A stretch of 7,877 nt of DNA from contig PBQF01000015.1 in NCBI GenBank assembly GCA_002724975.1, positions 1 to 7,877 on the forward strand, given 5' to 3'. Shown here piece by piece: positions 1-5,362 of the stretch. The notes beneath the pieces are model-generated. The model worked only from the letters and a program-made list of their open reading frames with translations, made no database searches and was not told where the DNA came from. Both the position numbers and the translations under genes were made by a program. Positions within the stretch are counted from its first letter, which is position 1. The number at the start of each line of letters is the position of its first letter. This DNA comes from Parcubacteria group bacterium (GTDB lineage: Bacteria > Patescibacteriota > Minisyncoccia > Phycocordibacterales > GCA-002724975).

Positions 1-1042
1 CAACAATCTCTCCAACTTCACCTGGCTTTACCAGTTTTCCATCTTTTAGAACTTCAAGCTTTACATTTGGAATGCCTTTGCCAATTGATCCTAATTTTTC
101 ATCAAGCTTTTCAAAAGGAAGGTAAGAAAGACGGGCAGTTGCCTCGGTTTGCCCGTACATGATAAAGAATGCGGTTTCAGGATGTGAATTTCTTATTTCT
201 TTAATAAACATGTTTTCAAGTTTACCTCCTGCCTGAGTTAAATAACAGAGATCAGGAAAATTTGTCTCTTTAAACCTTGATTTTCTTAATAGAATTTGGT
301 AATGGCTTGGAACCCCGGAAAAAGAAGTGCACTTATACTTTATCAAATCATCTATCACAGTCTGAGTTAGGATGAACTGATTATTCAATACAAGGCCTGC
401 ACCCATTTTTATATGGGTGTGGAGAAGCGAAGTACCAAAACAATAATAAAAAGGCAAAACAACCAATTGTATATCGTTTTTTGCAATCTTTAGATATTGT
501 ATGATGGAATCAGTATTAGAGATAATGTTTTTGTGGCTCAATACTACGCCTTTTGATGTTCCGGTAGACCCAGATGTGAAGATTATTGCTGCGGTGCTGT
601 CATCCCGTGTTTTTTCATGCTTATCTGAGATATTATTTTTTATTGCCATATCATTTTTTTCCAAAACGTTATCTACATTCTTGTCTGTGATGATTTCTAA
701 TTTTTTATTGTTAAGCAATTCTATGAATTTGTCCTGAATAAAAAAATGCTCAATGCTGCAAAGCTTTATAATCTTAGAGAGCTCATTTTCTTCAATTTTT
801 GTTGACAGTGGAACTGCAATGTTGCCAGATTTCATTATGCCAAAATATGAAACTATAAAGAAAACAGAATTTTCTGATATTAGGCCAATATTACTATTTT
901 TTAATTTCAAGCCTTTAAGATAATTAGAGATTTTAACAATTTGTTTGTAAATATTACGATATGAGATACTTTCATACCTGCCTAAAATCAGTTTCTTTTC
1001 GAAGTCCTTTGTGTTTTCAAATAAATAATCGACAACATTCAT
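1..1042 (-). CDS. AMP-forming acyl/aryl acid ligase (ANL superfamily), 3' end outside the window
   Basis: The enzyme should activate a carboxylic acid with ATP to an acyl-adenylate and pass it to a thiol, either CoA or a phosphopantetheine arm. About 347 residues are visible, beginning MNVVDYLFENTK. The phosphate-binding A3 loop TSGSTGTSKG lies at residues 156-165 and the A5 motif YGQTEAT at 296-302. The C-terminal hinge and catalytic lysine lie beyond the left edge, so completeness cannot be judged. The start ATG at 1042 is preceded by AGGA with a 9-nt spacer. It lies 33 nt after the stop of the DUF4910 gene, so it is probably the fourth gene of an operon headed by the acyl carrier protein. 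That context favours an acyl-ACP ligase (DltA-like role) over a free acyl-CoA synthetase, but this is inference. The substrate cannot be read from the sequence. Confidence 0.9.
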   Translation of the reverse strand, partial: MNVVDYLFENTKDFEKKLILGRYESISYRNIYKQIVKISNYLKGLKLKNSNIGLISENSVFFIVSYFGIMKSGNIAVPLSTKIEENELSKIIKLCSIEHFFIQDKFIELLNNKKLEIITDKNVDNVLEKNDMAIKNNISDKHEKTRDDSTAAIIFTSGSTGTSKGVVLSHKNIISNTDSIIQYLKIAKNDIQLVVLPFYYCFGTSLLHTHIKMGAGLVLNNQFILTQTVIDDLIKYKCTSFSGVPSHYQILLRKSRFKETNFPDLCYLTQAGGKLENMFIKEIRNSHPETAFFIMYGQTEATARLSYLPFEKLDEKLGSIGKGIPNVKLEVLKDGKLVKPGEVGEIV

Positions 1043-1075
1043 AGATCTTTATCCTGTTTTTTATTATACATCTAA

Positions 1076-2368
1076 TTATTTTACTTCTTCAATCAAGCCT
1101 GCTTCTTTTAGCTGATCAATTATTGGATATAAGTCAGAAACAGGCACCTTAATTATATTGCTGATTTCAATCAAATCATTTGAGCCATCTGCATAGGCTA
1201 TGAAATCAACCATACTTCTTACTTTTTTGGCAGAGCCTTTTTTGCTTATTGTAGGATAAAGCCCTCTTTTTCCAAGCTGAGGCTCACACAGGCAGGTTAC
1301 TTTGTAGTATCGGCCGTTTTCTATCAATTTCATGCAGTCTTTTAGGACTTCATATGATCCATTTAATCCTTCTGCACTTACAAGACTTAAATCATCCAGT
1401 GAAGTATGGTATTCCAGATATTCTCCGGCTTTGCTCCTCATAATTGAAGCTACAGGAAGATCCACACCAGGAGCATTATATTGACGCTCATCACTCCCCC
1501 TATTAAGGTAGGAATATTTTATAAAATCTGGATGTTTGGATTTTAAAACACGCAATGCAACCTTGTCTACATATGTGTCTCCATTCCTGCTGGGCAAAAA
1601 AGAATAAGCTCTGTCATCTCCGACACAATTGATGTTGAATCCTGCAATGGTATTTTTTTTCATAGAATCTAAATTTCTGCTTAAGTAGGTGATTGATCCG
1701 ATTGTTTCAGGAATAAAAATAATGCGATAAGTATATTTTCTTTTTTCGCTTAAGATCCATTTTGCAATAAATGTTGTAACTGCAGGGCCTGACAATTCAT
1801 TATTTGCCATAGATGGGTGGCACACATAAGTCGATAGAAAGACCTCTTTTTTAGATTGGCCAGGAATAATAAGCTCTCCGTATGTTAAAGAGCCTTTTTT
1901 TAATTCACTGTCAATAAAAATTTTATACATTCCATCCTTTAATTTTACTCTCTCATTATGTTTTATACAAAAGCCCCACCTTTCTTTGTAATAAGAAGTA
2001 ACATAAGGAATGACATCCGGCTGTTCTTCAGATGAATACAAATGATCCTGCAATTCAGACAAAGGAACTGTTTTATTAATTGGGATAGAGTAACCTAGAA
2101 TATGAAGATTGTTTTTCTTGAAATCAATGATTTTATTTCCATCCGGATCCAAGACATAAGCATCCTTTATATTCCATTCTCTTGGCACAGTCCAGTCAAA
2201 TACTTTTGTTCCTGAAGGAACTTCATGGATTTTTAGTGGAATGTAATCTTGGATAATTTTTAGTGTTTGCCTTACTCCGTTTCCGGTTATGCTTCTATTT
2301 AATGGAAACAATTTTTTTATCAGATTGTACATATCAAGTCCTGTATTATTTTTGTTTTTCATCTTCAT
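1076..2368 (-). CDS. DUF4910 / DUF2172 aminopeptidase-like protein with C-terminal winged helix
   Basis: This 430-residue protein matches the M28-peptidase-like family annotated DUF4910/DUF2172, often seen in polysaccharide loci. Family landmarks are FPLNRSITGNGVRQTL (residues 21-36), the metal-site region YVCHPSMANNELSGP (181-195), IPET (219-222), GSDERQY (291-297) and YHTSLD (320-325). The last 45 or so residues look like the small winged-helix domain usual at the end of this family. His184, Glu221 and His321 are candidate metal or catalytic residues by analogy with M28 enzymes. There is no signal peptide, so it should act in the cytoplasm. Its 5' end overlaps the upstream AAC(3)-like gene by 23 nt. 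Starts at 2368, 2362 and 2332 are possible. The long form is kept because family members commonly have residues before the GxxMY segment, although the 2332 ATG has a good AGGA 6 nt upstream. The true substrate is unknown; it may trim an amide or aminoacyl group in glycan synthesis. Confidence 0.88.
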   Translation of the reverse strand: MKMKNKNNTGLDMYNLIKKLFPLNRSITGNGVRQTLKIIQDYIPLKIHEVPSGTKVFDWTVPREWNIKDAYVLDPDGNKIIDFKKNNLHILGYSIPINKTVPLSELQDHLYSSEEQPDVIPYVTSYYKERWGFCIKHNERVKLKDGMYKIFIDSELKKGSLTYGELIIPGQSKKEVFLSTYVCHPSMANNELSGPAVTTFIAKWILSEKRKYTYRIIFIPETIGSITYLSRNLDSMKKNTIAGFNINCVGDDRAYSFLPSRNGDTYVDKVALRVLKSKHPDFIKYSYLNRGSDERQYNAPGVDLPVASIMRSKAGEYLEYHTSLDDLSLVSAEGLNGSYEVLKDCMKLIENGRYYKVTCLCEPQLGKRGLYPTISKKGSAKKVRSMVDFIAYADGSNDLIEISNIIKVPVSDLYPIIDQLKEAGLIEEVK

Positions 2369-3155
2369 TTCTCACTAAAAAAAATGGATTTTTCTGCAGT
2401 TCTTTTGACAGCAGGTTAAATACTTTTGAAGATTCAACAATATCTATTCTTGAACCGCCAAAAGGAATTGAGTTGAAAGCATCATGCTTACTGAGGAATT
2501 TTTCTATCTTATCCAGCCTAAAATATGTATCCATATCAAGATTCCTCACAAAATACTCAAATTTTTCCTCTTTAACAGTGTTTCCTGTTCTAATACTTCC
2601 TTCAAAGGATTTTATGTATCTATAGGGAACGTTATTCATCTGTTCAGTATGGTGAAGCAGGGTCAATGCAGCGACAAGCCTAGTCCCAAACCCAAGAACC
2701 TTTACGTGCGACTCAACAAGCCTGTCAAAAAATGTTTCTTTTCCAAAACATACATTGTTTTTTATTTCTGTGTAATGCTCAGCGTCTTTGCCGATTGCAG
2801 CAATAGAAAATATCGGATGAAGGCTTCTGATGCTGTCCTTTCTTTTCCAAAAAATATTAGTCAAAGCTCCAACTGTTGAAAGGCTTTCTTTTGGGTTAAA
2901 TTCCTCTTTATTGCAAAATGAATAGCTGTATACTGGAAATATCAATGTTCCAGGTTTGATTAAATCAATCATCAAATCAATGATAATGTTTCCGAGCTTA
3001 TTACCGTCTTTGATATCAGCAAGCTTGCCAATCTCCCCAAGTCCGCTATGAACCATTAAATCTTCTCCCTGCTTAAGTCCTAATTCTTTTAGGGCAGAGA
3101 TAATATAGTCTTTAGTGATGTTCTGGTCTTTGTATTTAAATAATACTTCTTTCAT
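2346..3155 (-). CDS. AAC(3)-family N-acyltransferase, probably acting on an amino sugar
   Basis: The 269-residue product belongs to the aminoglycoside 3-N-acetyltransferase (Antibiotic_NAT, YokD/FrbF-like) fold family. Recognisable segments are MVHSGLGEIG (residues 34-43), FPVYSYSFCN (73-82), the ESLSTVGALTNIF stretch (90-102), RSLHPIFSIAAIG (110-122) and the His-containing LLHHTEQMNNVPYRY (166-180). The family normally transfers an acyl group from acetyl-CoA to a primary amine. Many members have no link to antibiotics and sit in glycan or secondary-metabolite clusters. Here it lies 29 nt after an acyl carrier protein gene and close to an acyl ligase, which suggests an acyl-ACP or acyl-CoA donor and an amino-sugar acceptor. 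The start is ATG at 3155 with no convincing ribosome binding site. Its last 23 nt overlap the DUF4910 gene, consistent with translational coupling. The family call is firm; the acceptor is inferred. Confidence 0.9.
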   Translation of the reverse strand: MKEVLFKYKDQNITKDYIISALKELGLKQGEDLMVHSGLGEIGKLADIKDGNKLGNIIIDLMIDLIKPGTLIFPVYSYSFCNKEEFNPKESLSTVGALTNIFWKRKDSIRSLHPIFSIAAIGKDAEHYTEIKNNVCFGKETFFDRLVESHVKVLGFGTRLVAALTLLHHTEQMNNVPYRYIKSFEGSIRTGNTVKEEKFEYFVRNLDMDTYFRLDKIEKFLSKHDAFNSIPFGGSRIDIVESSKVFNLLSKELQKNPFFLVRNEDEKQK

Positions 3156-3184
3156 TTGATTAAAGAAACTTTAGCCTATTTTGT

Positions 3185-3418
3185 TCATAAATCTTTTATT
3201 CCATGCTTTGTCAGTATATCCTTAATTACCTTAACATTCTCCATTGCAGTGATTTCATCAACATCAAGCTCAATGCCATAAGCATCTTCAAGCGCTGAGA
3301 CAATCGCCAAATGGTTAATTGAGTCCCAATTTTTAGCTACATTATATGCTGTTTCATCATTAATATCTTCTTTTGGAATCGATAGCTTCTCTGACATTAT
3401 TTCAATTAGTTTGCTCAA
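3185..3418 (-). CDS. Acyl carrier protein (PP-binding), TTG start
   Basis: A stand-alone carrier protein of 77 residues from the preferred start. It shows the four-helix ACP pattern: helix 1 (SKLIEIMSEKLSI), an acidic loop, then the attachment motif NWDSINHLAIV, in which the Ser of DSI (residue 33) should receive 4'-phosphopantetheine. Helix 2 continues into the acidic ALEDAYGIELD segment. No ATG is available before helix 1. In-frame TTG codons exist at 3448, 3442 and 3418. The one at 3418 is preferred because GGGGGT (3432-3427) sits 8 nt upstream, the protein then begins just before helix 1, and the promoter TATA box would place the transcript start near 3436, after the two earlier TTGs. An ATG at residue 8 of this form would cut into helix 1. 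It is first in the left operon and divergent from acpS. The loaded acyl group is unknown. Confidence 0.9.
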   Translation of the reverse strand: MSKLIEIMSEKLSIPKEDINDETAYNVAKNWDSINHLAIVSALEDAYGIELDVDEITAMENVKVIKDILTKHGIKDL

Positions 3419-3426
3419 TTTACCTA

Positions 3427-3432
3427 ACCCCC
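3427..3432 (-). promoter_or_regulatory. Ribosome binding site deciding the ACP start
   Basis: GGGGGT on the minus strand is one mismatch from the archaeal Shine-Dalgarno core GGAGGT. It lies 8 nt before the TTG at 3418, and no equivalent precedes the TTGs at 3448 or 3442. A nearer AGGT (3425-3422) is only 3 nt from the TTG and is a weaker candidate. Confidence 0.5.
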
Positions 3433-3459
3433 ACTTCAACTGCAACAACTGCAGAATAA

Positions 3460-3467
3460 TTTATAAA
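3460..3467. promoter_or_regulatory. Self-complementary TATA box shared by acpS (+) and ACP (-)
   Basis: TTTATAAA reads the same on both strands. On the plus strand its centre is 27.5 nt before the A of the acpS ATG at 3491, which fits a leaderless transcript. On the minus strand the same spacing predicts a start near 3436, leaving a leader of about 18 nt before the ACP start at 3418. It is the only clear TATA element in the region between the two genes. No distinct upstream BRE can be called with confidence on either side. The plus-strand assignment is strong; use in the minus direction is inferred from position. Confidence 0.65.
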
Positions 3468-3490
3468 TATATCTGTTTTCGAAATTAAAT

Positions 3491-3832
3491 ATGGCAGACA
3501 TTATAGGTCTTGGAATTGACATTGAAGAGATATCGCGCTTTCAGAATAAGCCAAAAGACAGCACATTTTTAAAAAAGATTTTCACAAAAAAAGAATTAGA
3601 TTATTGCTTTAAAAAAGGCAATCATGCCCAATCTTTAGCTGCCCGCTTTTGCGCAAAAGAGGCTGCAATCAAAGCATCTCCTGTTAAATTATTTTATAAT
3701 GAGATTGAAGTTATTATGAAAAAGGATAAACCTTCAATTGTTATAAACAAACCAGATTTTAAACATAGGGTGTTAGTCTCATTATCCCATCACAAAAATT
3801 CTGCAATAGCAACTGTTATTATCTATGATTAG
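3491..3832 (+). CDS. acpS: Holo-[acyl carrier protein] synthase (AcpS-type 4'-phosphopantetheinyl transferase)
   Basis: This enzyme transfers 4'-phosphopantetheine from CoA to the conserved serine of an apo-carrier protein, almost certainly the neighbouring ACP. At 113 residues it has normal AcpS size. The N-terminal GLGIDIEEISRF carries the Mg-binding Asp10. The block AQSLAARFCAKEAAIKA (residues 46-62) contains the family KEA signature with metal-binding Glu57. The end SLSHHKNSAIATVII (97-111) matches the SHxxxxA segment. The ATG at 3491 lacks a ribosome binding site but sits 27.5 nt after a TATA box centre, as expected for a leaderless message. It is divergent from the ACP gene and convergent with WbqC, with the last 4 nt overlapping. 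AcpS and ACP are standard in bacteria and uncommon in archaea, so bacterial ancestry is likely. Confidence 0.95.
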   Translation: MADIIGLGIDIEEISRFQNKPKDSTFLKKIFTKKELDYCFKKGNHAQSLAARFCAKEAAIKASPVKLFYNEIEVIMKKDKPSIVINKPDFKHRVLVSLSHHKNSAIATVIIYD

Positions 3833-3841
3833 AAATCATAG
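3823..3841. repeat. Perfect inverted repeat across the convergent acpS/WbqC stop codons
   Basis: CTATGATT (3823-3830) and AATCATAG (3834-3841) are exact reverse complements separated by AGA. The repeat covers the overlapping stops of acpS (TAG, 3830-3832) and the WbqC gene (TAA on the minus strand, 3831-3829). An RNA hairpin with an 8-bp stem and 3-nt loop is possible on either transcript. It is AT-rich and no T-run follows in either direction, so it is not a standard intrinsic terminator. Confidence 0.6.
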
Positions 3842-4467
3842 CCCATTATTATGTGGTGCAGGGCTGAAAGGTCGTGCTTGGGAGTATAATCTAAAACAGA
3901 TAGCTTAATATCTCTAAATTTTTCAGTTTCTAAGTAAGCAGGCCCGTCTTTAGTTTTTTCTACGGCTCCTTTGCCGGATAAGTACTCGTTACCTTTGACT
4001 TTTTTTACTATGGCAACTAGTCTGTCTGTACCTTTTAATTCTGCTGGGATCTTTAGTTCAGACTGCAACACTATTTTGGTTTTTATGTTCAGATGCTTTT
4101 TTATAAAACGGATGGATGCTATATTATAATCCGCTAACTTGTCACTTTTTATTTTATTGTACACTTCTTCAATGAAACTGTTAATTATTTCATAATTTGC
4201 GTTTTTCTTTGGGTAATTTTTCAGGGAAAATATATGTTTCTTTTTCCATTTTTCCGGATTATTTACAGTAACTTCATTTATTAGCATTCCTGAAGAGAAA
4301 TGCACGGGAATTGTGAGAAAAATGCCATTTATTATACTGTTCTTATTGATCATTGAATTTTTTGCATACTGTACTTTATCTAGAAGTACCATTACATCTG
4401 ACCTGCGCATCTTTTCAAAAAAAGTCAGCCAGGGAATAAAATTTGGTTGGTGGCAGCTTACTATCAT
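3829..4467 (-). CDS. WbqC-family protein
   Basis: The 212-residue product opens with the WbqC signature: CHQPNFIPWLTFFEKM (residues 5-20), then SDVMVLLDKVQYAKNSMINKN (23-43) and the LTIPVHF strand (51-57). WbqC-family proteins are encoded in O-antigen and other surface-glycan loci, usually beside sugar-modifying enzymes. I know of no firmly established reaction for the family. In this copy the usual aromatic and Arg-Asn of the W.nRN segment read as Met and Lys-Asn, and the C-terminus (LSALHHIIMGYDF) departs from the usual SiiDlLfn ending. It is probably intact because the length is near normal. Its ATG is 3 nt after the stop of the formyltransferase gene, and GGCGAT, resembling the archaeal GGTGAT site, lies 6 nt upstream, so the two are likely co-translated. 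It ends tail to tail with acpS. Confidence 0.88.
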   Translation of the reverse strand: MIVSCHQPNFIPWLTFFEKMRRSDVMVLLDKVQYAKNSMINKNSIINGIFLTIPVHFSSGMLINEVTVNNPEKWKKKHIFSLKNYPKKNANYEIINSFIEEVYNKIKSDKLADYNIASIRFIKKHLNIKTKIVLQSELKIPAELKGTDRLVAIVKKVKGNEYLSGKGAVEKTKDGPAYLETEKFRDIKLSVLDYTPKHDLSALHHIIMGYDF

Positions 4468-4470
4468 TTT

Positions 4471-5355
4471 TTAATCGCCCATCCTGTTAGCATAATCATC
4501 AACAATTTCATCAGATATCCTTAAGGATATAATTTTTATGAAAAAATCTTTAGTGCCTACAAGCAGTTTTCCATCACTATCTTTCTTGATACTGCCAATT
4601 AATCCAGTACTTGACTTTTGGCCTGTAATGGTGGCTTCAGAAACTCTTAATTCCTTATTTTTATAAGCTAATATCGCGCAGGGATATGGAGATAATCCCC
4701 TAATAAGATTGTAAATGTTTACTGCTTTATCATTCCAGCCTATCAATTTGTTTTTTTCTCTTGGAGGATGATAGCTTGATTTTTCTCCTTTTGGCATGAA
4801 TCCCTGAAAATCCGGGTCTTTAGATAGGATATCATATGTTTTTACTGCTAACTTGCCTAATGATTTTCCGCATTTTTCCCTTAAAGTTTGGGAATTGTCA
4901 TTTGGATCTATTTTTATTTTTTCCCGGACTATAATTTTTCCTGCATCGACCTTTGCCATCATAAAATGAGCTGTGCAGCCTCCAAACTCTTCTCCGTTTA
5001 TCAGTTGCCAAGTTATAGGGGACGAGCCCTTGTACGTGGGAAGAAAAGACGGGTGAAAATTGACCCAGCCAAGCTTTGGAATTTTCAATAAAGGCTCCTT
5101 GATTATGTTTCCCCAAGCTGAGCAAAAGATGATGTCTGGCTTTAGGTCTGATAATTTTTGTATTATCTCTTTTTCCTCATTGATTTCAGATGTCTTATAA
5201 ACTGGTATTTTATGCGTAAGTGCAGTTTCTTCAACAAGGTTAGGGTAATTATCGCTTTTTCTTGTAACCACAAAAGAAGGCACTTTATTATCTTTGATTA
5301 GCTCTTTTAATGTCAATCCGCCCAATATATTTTGCCCTACAAATATGAATTTCAT
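4471..5355 (-). CDS. Sugar N-formyltransferase of the Fmt/ArnA fold
   Basis: The protein has the N10-formyl-tetrahydrofolate-dependent formyltransferase fold. Counting from ATG 5355 it is 294 residues. The catalytic triad is visible as Asn99 and His101 in WVNFHPSFLP and Asp137 in MAKVDAGKII. The folate-binding loop reads LPTYKGSSPITWQL, with Lys for the usual Arg. After about residue 205 an Fmt-C-like domain follows (WNDKAVNIYNLIRGLSPYPCAI). Archaea start translation with unformylated methionine, and the gene sits between a UDP-sugar epimerase and WbqC, so an amino sugar is the likely acceptor rather than Met-tRNA. An in-frame GTG at 5379 would extend into the upstream gene. ATG 5355 is preferred because it begins MKFIFVGQN, the normal start of this fold, and lies 7 nt after the wecB-like stop with GGTTGA upstream. 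The exact sugar is not readable. Confidence 0.88.
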   Translation of the reverse strand: MKFIFVGQNILGGLTLKELIKDNKVPSFVVTRKSDNYPNLVEETALTHKIPVYKTSEINEEKEIIQKLSDLKPDIIFCSAWGNIIKEPLLKIPKLGWVNFHPSFLPTYKGSSPITWQLINGEEFGGCTAHFMMAKVDAGKIIVREKIKIDPNDNSQTLREKCGKSLGKLAVKTYDILSKDPDFQGFMPKGEKSSYHPPREKNKLIGWNDKAVNIYNLIRGLSPYPCAILAYKNKELRVSEATITGQKSSTGLIGSIKKDSDGKLLVGTKDFFIKIISLRISDEIVDDYANRMGD

Positions 5356-5362
5356 AAAAATA

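Noticed and set aside
501..737. Plus-strand open frame of 78 codons
   Set aside because: It lies wholly opposite the acyl ligase, which has clear A3 and A5 motifs; its hydrophobic composition is typical of an antisense frame and it has no promoter or ribosome site.
2263..2879. Two plus-strand open frames of 120 and 131 codons
   Set aside because: Both are antisense to the DUF4910 and AAC(3)-like genes, which have strong family motifs over this interval.
2346..3155. Aminoglycoside resistance gene
   Set aside because: The fold family name suggests it, but the gene sits in a glycan-type operon after an ACP and many members do not act on antibiotics; no sequence feature supports resistance.
4888..5125. 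Open frames on both strands inside the formyltransferase
   Set aside because: The formyltransferase frame carries the catalytic Asn, His and Asp through this interval; the others show no recognisable domain.
4471..5355. Methionyl-tRNA formyltransferase (fmt)
   Set aside because: The fold matches, but the apparent archaeal setting, the glycan neighbours and absence of an adjacent def gene favour a sugar N-formyltransferase.
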